The notes beneath the pieces are model-generated. The model did not search any database. It saw nothing but the letters and a program-made list of their open reading frames with translations, and had not been told where the DNA came from. From Perkinsus chesapeaki (taxonomy: Eukaryota > Perkinsozoa > Perkinsida > Perkinsidae): a DNA stretch of 26,781 nucleotides. Each line of letters begins with the position of its first letter. Position 1 is the stretch's first letter. The translations under genes were made by a program, and so were the position numbers. Shown here piece after piece: positions 1 to 9,479 of the stretch. The stretch spans positions 1 to 26,781 of the forward strand of contig JAAPAO010000502.1 in NCBI GenBank assembly GCA_013115145.1, given 5' to 3'.

Positions 1-72
1 CCGAGTGGTTAAGGCGGCGGCCTGCTAAGCCGTTGGGCTCTGCCCGCGAGGGTTCGAATCCCCCAGGTGTCG
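1..72 (+). tRNA. tRNA-Ser(GCT), 5' end cut by the window edge
   Basis: The window starts inside the D-arm region (CCGAGTGGTTAAGGCG, a typical class II tRNA-Ser A box). The anticodon stem is GCGGC/GCCGT around the loop CTGCTAA, which gives anticodon GCT, reading AGC and AGU. A long variable arm (TTGGGCTCTGCCCGC) follows, as expected for tRNA-Ser. The T-loop is TTCGAAT. The 3' acceptor strand ends GTGTC with discriminator G at 72. The T-stem appears to have one A-C mismatch. A short T-run at 77-80 may terminate Pol III. The missing 5' acceptor strand lies outside the window. Confidence 0.9.
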
Positions 73-262
73 TGCATTTTGGATGCCTCTGAGGCCGATG
101 ACGCGCGCGCGTAGATGTCAGGAGAGGCATCACTCTACACCTGCGATTTTGGTGTAGTATTATGCGACTGTTGGTACACCGCTTGAGGTTTCCCGCGTAA
201 ACTACCCCTTGGCAGCAAATGAACAATACCCGATGCAGGATGGCTGGGGGGGGGCGGAAATC

Positions 263-338
263 GAGAAAGAAGAGGGGGAAAAAGAAAAGGAGAGAAGAGG
301 GGGAAAGGACAGAGAGAAGGGAGGAAGGAGAAAAAAGA
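263..338 (+). repeat. Polypurine tract (76 nt)
   Basis: A run of 76 bases is purine except for a single C at 310, mainly mixed GA/GGA/GAAA words. It is preceded by a run of G (246-254). Such tracts can form triplex DNA or simply be low-complexity sequence. The Lys/Glu/Arg-rich open frame across it is a by-product of composition and I do not call it a gene. Confidence 0.85.
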
Positions 339-541
339 CCAACCTGAAAGCATCCAAGTTGAATAGAGCCCATGGAAATACTTCCCGACGATAACCGTTC
401 CCAACGCAACACCAACGGCTCAGCTTTAAACATCATTTCGTCATCATGAGCTTTGTTCCTGTTCTGCCGGGGCGCGGACCTGAATGCGGGAGGAAAAGAT
501 TCTCCCCGTCGTCGCACAGTGCTCATTCTTATATGAAGGTG

Positions 542-874
542 TTAGCCTTCTATCCTCGCTTTCCTCTCAGCCAGCCTGACTCGTTGCTGCCTCCGATATT
601 GCTCGCGTTTCCAGGCATTCTTCCTCTCTTGACGTTCCCGTTTTCGTCTTGTTTTCTCTGCTTTCAGCTGTCGATACCTCTCTAGTGGATGTGTCGGGAC
701 AACTGGGCAATACCACATTAGCTTGTCCCCTAGGTCATCGTCCTGGAACTTCTCGTGGAAAGGTACATACGTGCCATCCGCGGGGTCTTGTATTATGCTT
801 TCGGTAGAGAGTCCACAGTGCCCACAGCGCTGCTTCTTGTCCGAGCGGACGCCCACGACTGAGAGTGTGAGCAA
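542..874 (-). pseudogene. Zinc-ribbon C-terminal fragment, probably of the decayed transposase
   Basis: An open stretch of about 110 codons reads a C-x2-C pair (KKQRCGHCGL), a later C (MWYCP) and a long Lys/Arg/Glu-rich helical tail (KAEKTRRKRERQ and onward). I read it as a degenerate zinc ribbon followed by a basic coiled tail. It lies downstream, on the same strand, of the DDE-like core at 1500-1980. Proteins with that core often end in a Cys-rich ribbon, so it is probably the end of the same element. The part between (903-1415) is also open for 170 codons on this strand but shows no motif I know. Assignment to one element is inference. Confidence 0.4.
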
Positions 875-1243
875 CCTCTCGCGTGCTTTTGATTGAAGCT
901 CTTCACGCGTGCGTGCGTTCGAGTTGGGACCTATGGGAGGTGACTTGCCTCAGCTGAGTCGGTCCACCTACCCATACGCATCCCTCCGGTGAAACCGGGA
1001 CCCCTCCCGAACATAAAATCCTGTATGAACCACTGCTGAGCGCCAGTGGACACGAACGGACATCAGGAGGGGCCGATCCTTGACAACATGGCTGCTTCCT
1101 TAACCCATACCGAGTGTCGGTTTTCGTTCTTACTGCTCCCCGGGCATATTCGCGAGGCACCGTTAGCATCACGATGAACGACGCTGGCAACCCCGCCTTC
1201 ATACTCATCGCTGAGGCAATCAGCGTGGCTCGGCACGCAGCGG

Positions 1244-1266
1244 AATACTGCGGCAGTATTACTGCC
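1244..1266. repeat. Palindrome triad (two overlapping one-base-centre inverted repeats)
   Basis: AATACTGC (1244-1251), G, GCAGTATT (1253-1260) is a perfect 8+1+8 inverted repeat. GGCAGTA (1252-1258), T, TACTGCC (1260-1266) is a perfect 7+1+7 one that reuses the middle arm. The result is arm, base, complementary arm, base, arm. Confidence 0.9.
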
Positions 1267-1499
1267 CAGAATTGCGGGCCGAGCGAAGGGTGCCCAATCG
1301 TACCTTCCTTGACGGAGCCGTCTTGGGTAACATCACTCACGTCGGCCAGGGTCGCACACTCTAGGTCCAGTTCCCAGAAGCTTCGAGCTAGCTCTAGGAG
1401 GCGTTCTCGTAGCACATCGCCAAAAGGTATGTATCTTCTGGCGTTTTTTCTCAGTATTTCTTTGCTGATCTCCCGATCCGTCTTCCCATCCTGTATTCG

Positions 1500-1980
1500 T
1501 TAGGCCTGCAGCCTTTCCAAATCTCCATTGTCGGAGATATACATCGCCTCCCCCAACTTACAGCAGAAGAGCCCGTAGCGGCAGTGGTTTTGACTGACCG
1601 ATCGCGTGAGCGTGAATTGTGCATGCAGACTGTCAAGCCGTAGTATAACCCGATCGCAACCAACGGAGTCACGAATCAGCTCTGCATTATTCTCTCCCTC
1701 TGCCTGACAGCATCCTCGATCTAGATAGCATATAAGGGTGGATGGCAATCGCCTTCTCAGCTCTCGAAGAGCTTCCCTCAGGTGCCGTACGGCATGCGGC
1801 ACATGCTGGTATCAGGGACGAATATAACGTTTCATATGACGCCTTCATCTGCGGTGAGGCACACATTGTGTGCCACACAAGGTAAGTACTCTCATTACCA
1901 GCTAGGCGGGAGCCGATAGCTCGGTGGTGATCCAACGACAATGTACTGCTCACAGTATACGATGCCAACTCTCGGGACAA
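1500..1980 (-). pseudogene. Decayed DDE-type transposase core (family with a Y-x-D-R-x-C-C motif)
   Basis: Two overlapping reading frames must be read in turn. The first (1980 down to about 1810) contains LSLDHHRAIGSRLAGNES, which looks like the strand carrying the first catalytic Asp. The second (about 1802 down to 1500) contains LICYLDRGCCQ, then a segment ending VILRLDSLHAQFTL, then NHCRYGLFCCKLGEAMYIS. This order (YxDRxCC, then LDxxH, then a Y-G-x-F segment) matches uncharacterised transposase-like proteins spread through animals and protists, in which the motif reads Y-V-D-R-D-C-C. A stop and frame change between the halves point to a broken copy, although an unrecognised short intron could also explain it. 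No terminal inverted repeats were identified. More open sequence on the same strand (2007-2312) may be its N-terminal side, but I see no motif there. Confidence 0.5.
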
Positions 1981-2460
1981 TGCATCTTTACTGGCTTGGT
2001 AATCAGCTAGAAGTGCTTGCTTCGCAATGCGGTACGTAAGACAGGTCTCAGGCAGCGGTATGAGGCTCGTACTATGAGCACTTCAATATTCTCTTTCACG
2101 ATGGCGATATCATCAGAATTTGCCATCGTCGCGGCATTGAGTAGAGTACCCTCACAGTATTTCTGTGTCACAGTCCCGAGACAAGCTCGCCGTCGTGACA
2201 CATTGCTAATCATGAGGCCGTTATAAGTCTCGCACTCTCTGCCTATCATCGCCCCGTTACGGAGCGGATAGACAATGGTCTTCGCCACTACAGTATGGGT
2301 ACTTACGACCACATACTGGTCCGTAAACTCACCGCAAACCGACTTTGGAAGACTCTAAGATACTCTACGCAAAGAGTGAATATTGTACCATCTCCCTCCA
2401 AAACCACCTTTGGCCCAACTAGATGGGACACTCTGCGCGTGGCAGAAGGGCATTTCCCGC

Positions 2461-2482
2461 CTACTGGCAGGAATGCCAGTAG
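2461..2482. repeat. Hairpin, 9-bp perfect stem with GGAA loop
   Basis: CTACTGGCA (2461-2469) and TGCCAGTAG (2474-2482) pair perfectly around GGAA. A 12-nt perfect palindrome, CGATTCGAATCG, follows at 2490-2501. Confidence 0.85.
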
Positions 2483-2642
2483 ACACCGACGATTCGAATC
2501 GCCAACTAGCTTAGCCAGCTTATCGGTACGTTGCCAATCGCGAAACGCCTCGTCGGATGACTGAGCCCTTTTGCGATAAAGAGCCTTTTGCTGTATAGCT
2601 CCGCGACAGATCGGATGGGGCTGTCAATTCGCAACTTCCAGC

Positions 2643-2690
2643 CGGCCTTCAGAAGGCCGAAGAATCTTCAAACCCGAAGAGAATCTCTTC
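2643..2690. repeat. Chain of three one-base-centre inverted repeats
   Basis: CGGCCTTC, A, GAAGGCCG (2643-2659, 8+1+8); GAAGA, A, TCTTC (2659-2669, 5+1+5); and GAAGAGA, A, TCTCTTC (2676-2690, 7+1+7). All three have A as the unpaired centre, and neighbouring arms are variants of each other. Confidence 0.85.
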
Positions 2691-2756
2691 AACGTCAGGT
2701 CCCGGCAAAAGGGAATCGGTGGAATTGGTTGCGGAGGGTAGGACCTGAGCATGTTG

Positions 2757-2780
2757 TTTTGATTCAAAACTTTTGAATCA
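2757..2780. repeat. Palindrome triad with 10+1+10 perfect inverted repeat
   Basis: TGATTCAAAA (2760-2769), C, TTTTGAATCA (2771-2780) is perfect. It overlaps TTTTGA (2757-2762), T, TCAAAA (2764-2769). The same arm therefore appears three times in alternating orientation. Confidence 0.9.
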
Positions 2781-2796
2781 CTCGCCTATACAGCCT

Positions 2797-2818
2797 CACT
2801 ACCCGGTAGTGACTACCG
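2797..2818. repeat. Palindrome triad
   Basis: CACTACC (2797-2803), C, GGTAGTG (2805-2811) overlaps CGGTAGT (2804-2810), G, ACTACCG (2812-2818). Both are perfect 7+1+7 inverted repeats. It lies directly before the 21-bp minisatellite. Confidence 0.9.
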
Positions 2819-2825
2819 AGGAGGG

Positions 2826-2963
2826 CATTCCGCATTCTTGGGGCTGCATTTCACTTTCTTGGGGCTGCCTTTCGCTTTCTTGGGGCTACATTGCGCTTTC
2901 TTGGGGCTGAATTTTGCTTTCTTGGGGCTGCATTTCGCTTTATTGGGGCTGCATTTCGTTCTC
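2826..2963. repeat. 21-bp tandem minisatellite, 6.6 copies
   Basis: Units begin at 2826, 2847, 2868, 2889, 2910, 2931 and 2952 (last one partial). Each carries the core CTTTCTTGGGGCTG, with 1-3 substitutions per copy. The period is a multiple of three, so a frame stays open on both strands (FLGLHFA-type repeats on plus, KKAKCSP-type repeats on minus). I treat both as repeat-generated frames, not genes. Confidence 0.9.
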
Positions 2964-3039
2964 TTCCCCCGGGTTCCCACCATAACATTCTTCATTGGGT
3001 CCCTGAGGTACCTACGACTGGACTGATGCCGGCATAAAG

Positions 3040-3058
3040 GCGGCAGACCGTCTGCCGC
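3040..3058. repeat. One-base-centre inverted repeat, 9+1+9
   Basis: GCGGCAGAC (3040-3048), C, GTCTGCCGC (3050-3058) is perfect. A 10-nt palindrome, ATGCCGGCAT, lies just before it at 3026-3035. Confidence 0.85.
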
Positions 3059-3069
3059 AGCCGGAAAGA

Positions 3070-3111
3070 AGAGCCTACTTCCCCCCTTTGAGCCTGGGGG
3101 TCGAAGGCTCT
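3070..3111. repeat. Large imperfect GC-rich hairpin
   Basis: The outer arms AGAGCC (3070-3075) and GGCTCT (3106-3111) are perfect. Inside them a C-run (CTTCCCCCC) faces a G-run (GGGGGTCGAAG) with small bulges. T-rich sequence follows, so an RNA structure is possible, but no gene is apparent. Confidence 0.55.
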
Positions 3112-3350
3112 AAGTCTTTTTCGTCTCTCGAGCTTGGTGTTCGGCAGACACAAAAATCAGTCTACATATGTTCAACCAGCAGACCTAATCGGGCAGGATG
3201 GGTATTTTAAAGATGACCACTTTCCTTTACTTGGCATGTCAGTGGAATTGAGAATTTCAGTCGGAGGTTAATAGAGCATTTGTAGAGTCGTCATTGAAGG
3301 GTAGTGGCTATTGGTTTGTTTTTGGCAGTAAAGAAGTTTTCTAGTGGAAT

Positions 3351-3371
3351 GGTGATGACATCACCGTGATG
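3351..3371. repeat. Palindrome triad
   Basis: GGTGATG (3351-3357), A, CATCACC (3359-3365) overlaps CATCAC (3359-3364), C, GTGATG (3366-3371). The arms alternate three times around single-base centres. Confidence 0.9.
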
Positions 3372-4187
3372 TACCCCTCCGGTCATGCCAGGAACACCAC
3401 AGCTGATCTGAACGCCATTCTGCAGTTCAAGATGCTTGGTGGGCTCTCGGTTGTGGGTTTGATGGGAAAGATAGGCGATGAAGGAGGAGATATAATAGGA
3501 GGAGAGGATAAAAGGAAACTACCAACTGCTACTGAAAAGTTATAAAGTTTCTGTTACTAGCGAAATAATAAATAATTCAAGTTAACGCATGTATGTGTCA
3601 TTGCATTGTCGCCACTGACTGAACGCAAGGCGGTTGAGGTTTGGAAGAACAGACTAATGAAATAGAGATAGGACCCTAACCGCGACTCTGCCTATCTATT
3701 CCGGGCCCCACTACAACACTTCGGACCATGAAAAAATCAAAGTGAGCGAAAACACGCGTGTGGCCCAGACGAGCAAGGGCGGACGAGCACTCCGATAAAA
3801 CGCACTCACACAAAACGGGAGTACGATTATATCTGTTCCAAGCAACTTGTCTGAAACGAGATCGTCCGTAATCACAGCTGCTTACTCGGGAGGGCACCAA
3901 CAGCATGCTTGCTTACTAAAAATTTAATGAATAAAAACCGGCGGGAATAACCCCGGCTCATATAAATCGATCCATAGAGCCAATGAGGCGAGCGGTAATA
4001 GAATACGCGCCCATGTAAGCCTCCGTATAATCGGAACTACCTGAATCGCCATGAAACATTGGGGAATAAAGATAATATAAATCGGTGCTGCCATCATCAT
4101 TGATGATTTGTTAATCATATGACATTCCACGTAAGCCTTCTGTTAGAAAGATTAGAGAGTTAATCATTAATGTGTTGCTCTCTTGGC
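3372..4187. other. Intergenic, no gene recognised
   Basis: Short open frames only, none with a recognisable motif or convincing composition. The last 50-odd bases should hold the 3' UTR of the minus-strand subtilase; no clear polyadenylation signal was identified. Confidence 0.5.
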
Positions 4188-5282
4188 TCAATGATGTTTT
4201 GCCAACTCAATTGCTTGTTTAACAGCAAGATCAGGTCGAAGGACGCCATACAGCATTTCCACTCCCTTTACTGTTCTCACTTTACCCTCAGTAGCATTCA
4301 ATAATATTTCCTTTATCACATCTGGTTTGAATTTCTTGATACTTTGTATTAAAGCTGCTATGCCACCAACAATCGCAGTAGCACAAGAGGAGCCTCTGTT
4401 TTTCTTATACTGCCACTGACCACCTCCATGCCTTAGAATTGCTGATATGACTTCTGTACCAGGCACACCAAAGCTAGCCAACAGAGAAGCTTCAGACAAC
4501 AGCAACGTAGGATCTGATGTTAATGTCGCAGCAACGCACAACACACCAGGCATAGCGTTCGCCAATGAACAGGGTAACTCGATCTCAGAAGGCCCGGTTG
4601 CAGTATTGTTGTTTGAAGCGGCAACGACAACGAAGCTACCTTGATTGACGGCCTTCGTGATCACCCTCTTGAGCATCGTGGACCTCTCCGGTGTAAATGG
4701 AGTACTAAAAGCGAACACTATAACCTCAGAATCCTTGGACTCGCTCGCTATCTCCCATCCTCTTTCCGTTTGCCAGACGGCAGCGGGTCCGTCGGGGAGA
4801 GCAACTAACCTAATCGGTCTTATCTTAACTCTATCAGCTATTCCAGTGATACCAATACCATTGTTGATTACTCCAGCGATAATACTAGTCACCATCGTAC
4901 CATGTCCTTGCGTGTCTTCGACTGATGGCACTGAAGAACCAGAAGCGTCCCGCCCTTTCAATAGTTTGCCCACGAGGTCAGGTTGCTGAGTAGCGACACC
5001 CGTGTCGATAACAGTGACGATGACATCTCTACGGGATAACCCGGACTCTCGGACCGCCCTCCAAGTCTCTTGGATATGCAATGCCTTGAATAGGGCTCTC
5101 TGATCCGAAAAGTAGGGGTCGTTGGGCGGGTATGGTAGTTGACCAAAGACGACCCGAGGCCCTCTGAAGGACAAAACTAGACACCAGTGTAATATATACT
5201 TCGATAGTCTCGGAAGTGTTATCATATCAGCGAAGACAGTCATTGAAATTTTACGAATATTCGTTAAACCTGATGGAATCAA
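4188..5282 (-). CDS. Secreted subtilisin-like serine protease (peptidase family S8), 364 aa
   Basis: This endopeptidase is encoded by one uninterrupted exon. The catalytic triad and oxyanion residue are all visible: Asp93 in VTVIDTGV, His127 in QGHGTMVTSIIAG, Asn224 in VVVAASNNN, Ser299 in RGSSCATAIVGG. The start at 5282 is the most upstream Met. Met14 or Met20 would place the hydrophobic stretch YILHWCLVLSF nearer the N-terminus as a better signal peptide, so secretion is likely and the true start is uncertain. Only about 25 residues separate that segment from the NDPYFSDQ motif that opens the catalytic domain, so there is no I9-type propeptide. The Ser motif is unusual: the common GTSMAxP reads GSSCATA, lacking Met and Pro. 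The length is that of a bare catalytic domain. Neighbours on both sides are non-coding. Perkinsids are known for multicopy subtilases of this style. Confidence 0.93.
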   Translation of the reverse strand: MIPSGLTNIRKISMTVFADMITLPRLSKYILHWCLVLSFRGPRVVFGQLPYPPNDPYFSDQRALFKALHIQETWRAVRESGLSRRDVIVTVIDTGVATQQPDLVGKLLKGRDASGSSVPSVEDTQGHGTMVTSIIAGVINNGIGITGIADRVKIRPIRLVALPDGPAAVWQTERGWEIASESKDSEVIVFAFSTPFTPERSTMLKRVITKAVNQGSFVVVAASNNNTATGPSEIELPCSLANAMPGVLCVAATLTSDPTLLLSEASLLASFGVPGTEVISAILRHGGGQWQYKKNRGSSCATAIVGGIAALIQSIKKFKPDVIKEILLNATEGKVRTVKGVEMLYGVLRPDLAVKQAIELAKHH

Positions 5283-6644
5283 TCATATCGATCTCCAAGA
5301 AACCTCGCCAATAACCAATTTCAGAAGATTTAAAATACACGACAGACTGTTTCGGAAAAAGAATCAAGAAGACTGGTCATTAAACGGTGATAGGCCATAT
5401 GCCATTACCGAGAGGTAGGAGGGTTAAGTTTTTACCGGTAAGACCCGCGCACGGGTGAGGCGATGGCGAGTGATTAAAGAGTGTTCTTCTATCCGCAAGC
5501 ACATCTCTTAAGTTAAGCGCCGGGCAACCGTGGCGCGGCGCATCGCGACCTTGAGCGGCTAGTTCACTTGTGAGAAAACCAGGCCTGCAGTGAACGAACC
5601 CACAACAAACCGACAACAAGTAGAAGAAAAACCTCCAACGGCAGAGCGTGTCAGTTAGAGTTCCTGAGACAAGACTCGCTATACCGATGTCTTCAACAAA
5701 TTAAAGGGAAAGGGGTAGACATCAGGCGCAGGGCAGCACGCAGTCCGGCGCACAGGTGGCGCAACCGCCAGCTGCTGCCCCGGACACTGCAACCTGCGAA
5801 TCCGCAACGGGAGTGCGGCAATACTCACGGCTTGCACTCGGTGGCTTATGTGGCGTTTACTAGAAACTTTTCGCAGCGACCGAACGAGTCTCCGTACACC
5901 TCAGAAGTTGACGCTCTGTTATTGGCCGCTCGCCCCACATTGCCAGCCTGCTGCCCGCATTGATGTCCACACTAATGTAGCTACCCAGTTATCTATAATT
6001 CCTTTTGATCAGACACGTCAAAAGTCCTGAGAACGACTGTGAGTGAGACTCGAAGCGGTTCCGAAATTTTGCACGCGTGGAGCGAAACGGGTCACGCCAC
6101 GCTAAGAATGACGGAAACAACCATTTCTCTGTGCGCCCTATTCACTGATGCCACATCAGGACTCAACTGTTGCCCCTGGCAAGGATATGTACTATTCAAG
6201 ACACAAGACTTCTTTTGGAGGCTCCAAATTGGAACAACACGCTCTCATAACGATCACTAATCCCAGTCCTTGCCACGACATTGGAGTCAATCACTGTGGC
6301 CCTTAAGAATCCAATGGGGATCGCGCGACGCGATTGGCGCCATGTACATAGCTATTGCAAGTTGCAACTGATCTGTTTACTGGATGTATTGATACGTTTC
6401 GTGTTTCGTAGTTTCCGCAGCAGAAAGTGAAAAATTCGAAATATCATATTATATTTTGGCAGGCTGTATTGATGGGGAGGTCGGATGGGGTTTACTAATA
6501 CCGCCAACCTTATCGCCGCCTCTCGCCGCACCTTATCGTACTAGTCGACCCTGTAGTCCGTGCCCTGACTGTGCTCCCGGTTACTTCAGTGGAGGTTTGG
6601 AGTCTTCCTCTCCCAGCTAAACATACAGTACCGCATAGTTCCTC
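5283..6644. other. Intergenic, no gene recognised
   Basis: The upstream side of the subtilase lies here and should hold its promoter, but no standard element stands out. Local palindromes such as TTACCGGTAA near 5430 occur. Open frames of 60-79 codons carry no recognisable motif. Confidence 0.5.
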
Positions 6645-6668
6645 CTTCGAGGCTCGAAGCTCGAGCCC
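6645..6668. repeat. Overlapping inverted repeats (triad with 1- and 3-base centres)
   Basis: CTTCGAG (6645-6651), G, CTCGAAG (6653-6659) is perfect. It overlaps GGCTCGA, AGC, TCGAGCC, which shares the middle arm. Confidence 0.8.
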
Positions 6669-6765
6669 AATGTTGCTCATTAAAATAGAATATTCGTAGT
6701 CAAAGTGAATTTCCTATAGGCCGGAGGATGCACCGGCCTGAAGGGAGCGCCAATGTTTTTCGCGT

Positions 6766-6787
6766 GTTCTGGACCAGAACTTCTGGT
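6766..6787. repeat. Palindrome triad
   Basis: GTTCTGG (6766-6772), A, CCAGAAC (6774-6780) overlaps ACCAGAA (6773-6779), C, TTCTGGT (6781-6787). Both are perfect 7+1+7. Further small inverted repeats follow (GTTTGCAAAC near 6810; GTTTTCG/CGAAAAC with a 2-nt centre near 6925). Confidence 0.9.
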
Positions 6788-7046
6788 AGTCCGCATCAGA
6801 TACGTTTCTGTTTGCAAACAGATTCTGTTTCTGTTATTTGTCTGGACAGGGTCACCCCGTCCGGCTGACAGAGGGGCCCAGAAGAGCGTCAGGGTAGGGT
6901 CGTTTCCCTTAGAATGACGCGGAGGTTTTCGGTCGAAAACTGGTAGGAAATCCCCAGTTCCCAAGAATTCTTTGCGAAGTACCTGGTTCTCGAATTCCTA
7001 CCCGGAAATTTCCTGGAAATGGCGTTGAGAAATTAACTGTGTAAAC

Positions 7047-7065
7047 CCCGCGCATGCGCATCGAT
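7047..7065. repeat. Short CG-rich palindrome
   Basis: This stretch contains GCGCATGCGC, a 10-nt perfect palindrome. Reported only for completeness of the palindrome census. Confidence 0.5.
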
Positions 7066-7146
7066 CCTGTTTAACAGTTCTTCGTAAATTCCCATGACGG
7101 TCTTCTCTGATATGATAGCACGTCCGAGACTGTTGCAGTATATAAC

Positions 7147-7165
7147 TGTGTGAGGTACTCACACA
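7147..7165. repeat. Perfect 8-bp hairpin with GTA loop
   Basis: TGTGTGAG (7147-7154) and CTCACACA (7158-7165) pair perfectly around a three-base loop. Confidence 0.85.
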
Positions 7166-7667
7166 ATTCCTGTCTATCGCACAATTGTCGTACCATGGCA
7201 TTACTAGCTTTCTTTACTCCTGATATTCTACTCATTACTCACTCTGTTCACTACCCTATCTCGTTGAGTCAACGACGTTAACTATGAGCCCAATCTATAA
7301 TTGTTGTGTTACGACTACGCCATCTGAGATAGCGAGTGAGCGAGTGGAAACTTTTCACTCGTTCAGTGCCATTCCGTACAGTCGCAACTGGTTCAGTGTC
7401 GCATCGTGTAGCTCCTGTACAGAGAAATTTCGTACACGTCGCGTTTTGCGCGAACAGGTAGTAGCTGACCCACTAGTGCTCGATTGTGATTTGTAGGCTT
7501 TTACGTGCTTCCTCCGGGGATTGATCCGAAGTCGCCTGCATGGCAAATAAGAAATACAACCACTAAAGCACAACGGCTGGGTCACGACGGTGGTTACGTA
7601 ACGCAACATGCCTAGCATTGTGTGTGCCACAACTGACACATGTTGGGTTTTATTGAAGCCTCGTAAT

Positions 7668-7690
7668 GGCTGCAAGTTGCAGCCTGCAAC
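7668..7690. repeat. Palindrome triad
   Basis: GGCTGCAA (7668-7675), G, TTGCAGCC (7677-7684) is 8+1+8. It overlaps GTTGCAG (7676-7682), C, CTGCAAC (7684-7690), which is 7+1+7. A further GTGTTGC/GCAACAC stem follows at about 7692-7714. Confidence 0.9.
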
Positions 7691-9093
7691 AGTGTTGCGG
7701 TTCTGCAGCAACACCTCGCGAAGCCCTACTTGTATTTGAGATCGAGCATAATCCACCTAGCGCTAGCGAAGATGTGGTAATTACATGTCAGAGGATGGTC
7801 TGATGCTGGTGAAGGCATCGATTATGAAAGACCTCAAAAAAGGGGGTGGTGCTTGCTCATTGAAGACGCATTCGTTAGCTGTTTGCGTGGTAAAAAAGCT
7901 AGATGCAGGAGCCTCTGTCGTACCGACGAACTGTCAATGACTCGGCTCAACAATCGTGGCATACTCAGAACTCTGCCCGTTATAGTTCACTGAAACATTC
8001 CCATAACGAGCTTGAAACGAGACAATTCACATGATTCCACCCCATCCTCCGCATAGGGCACTCCATCGACTTCGAAGTTTCGCTACCGGAATACCAGTAA
8101 CCTCCGACATCAGCTCGTATCGTTCATCCTCGAGATAACTGAACAAGAGCATAAGGTGTGATCAATCTCGCCAGTGTTCGAGATTAACGACAAGGAAGAA
8201 CTCGCCGTGGCCTGTTCCAAATACGTGTTGGCCAAGTTTCCCTGAAATCTCCGTTCAGGATGTGAGGACTCGGTGCTGAAACATTGTGTTGAGTGTCCCA
8301 TTTGTGTTGCTCTGTGAATCTTAGCTGACTATTTTTAGCTTAGCTATAAAGTGGGTGAGATGCCATTGTAGAATAAGATTAAGTTTAAGTTAATTCCTTT
8401 TATTTGTGTTTATCAATATGACCCTTCCCAGTGCGAGCCAATGCGATCATGAAAACGTACAAGCGTCGACTCTCATGTCCCTTAAAGATTCAAAAGCGTC
8501 GTTTGCATATAATAGAAAATCCCATTGGAGTGAAATACATCATCAACAATTCCGAGCTAATGGGGATGTTCTCACTTGTCGGACCATCTCTCAACCTCAC
8601 GAGCCATCATCCGTGGATCGTGATCGAGCCCTGTTTTCGGATCGTAGTCAGGATGATAACTACCACAAACCACACTTGCATACCGAAAGTGACGTTACAA
8701 AGCACTCACACTCTCAACAAAGGATGCGCTGATAGGGGCAGATCCGACCGCTCAGCTGGAGCGAAGTATCTAATCAAACAACTTTCATGTGCCTTGAAAG
8801 ATGATGGATACTCGCTCTTGGTATCCGGCAACTTGAAGAACATCGAAGACCAAGATGAGTCTCTCACTGCCAGGACATCCTCGTGTTCAAACCAATCTGG
8901 CATCTCTACATCATTTGCTCCTTCTGAGTTTGCATGTTGATCGAACACTGATTGTCAGTGACAGACTGTGAATCGCATAAACCTACTCTGCTTGAAATAC
9001 AACCCACGCACCAGTTCAGGCCTCATCAAGAACCTCAATAACACCCTCCACTCCTCTTGCATTATCTCTATCATCGCCTAATAACAAAAACAT

Positions 9094-9114
9094 ATCACCA
9101 GTGGTGATTCACCA
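9094..9114. repeat. Palindrome triad
   Basis: ATCACCA (9094-9100), G, TGGTGAT (9102-9108) overlaps TGGTGA (9102-9107), T, TCACCA (9109-9114). Confidence 0.9.
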
Positions 9115-9479
9115 CACAACAACAAAAACAGACTTACGGGTCGAATAACGTATCGTTGATAGAGATCTGGGTCACTTAGCGCTTTCTCAACCTGAGCGGC
9201 TTTCTCGGCGTTCCCATGCGTGCCGGTTGCTCCAAACTGATAGTGCCTAGAAATCATTCAATTGCCCCAATGCTGCGTTATCAGCCTACACGGCGTTGGT
9301 GGCTCTCTCGATGTGTTTGCGTGCACGATTAATCAGTTGATGAGTGACGTGGGATGCTAATGGTGAGCCTCGACCAATGTTATCAATGGTCCTCGATGCG
9401 AAGTCGCGAACATCATCCGGCAGTGAAGCTGAGGAACAGCCAACGCTGTTTGGCAAAGAATAACACGGCAATATCCACA

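Larger units (their letters stand above)
7166..9479. other. Intergenic, no convincing gene
   Basis: The longest open stretches (7355-7756 minus, 8431-8940 plus, 8706-8948 minus) carry no motif I recognise. Around 8430-8940 three frames are open at once, so openness alone is not evidence of coding. Palindrome triads at 7668 and 9094 lie inside this region. Confidence 0.5.

Noticed and set aside
209-394. Lys/Glu/Arg-rich frame
   Set aside because: Produced by the polypurine tract; no start context or continuation.
2813-3026. Open frames on both strands across the minisatellite
   Set aside because: A 21-bp repeat without stops keeps frames open automatically; no sign of a real gene around it.
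4160-4200. TTGGCTCAA resembling the end of a dinoflagellate/perkinsid spliced-leader RNA
   Set aside because: It overlaps the protease stop region and the rest of the leader sequence is absent; no full leader was seen on either strand.
7355-7756. 133-codon minus-strand frame
   Set aside because: No motif, and it runs across a palindrome triad that otherwise occurs in non-coding DNA.
8431-8940. 169-codon plus-strand frame
   Set aside because: Three frames including one on the other strand are open together, no motif, composition unconvincing; could be revived by transcript evidence.
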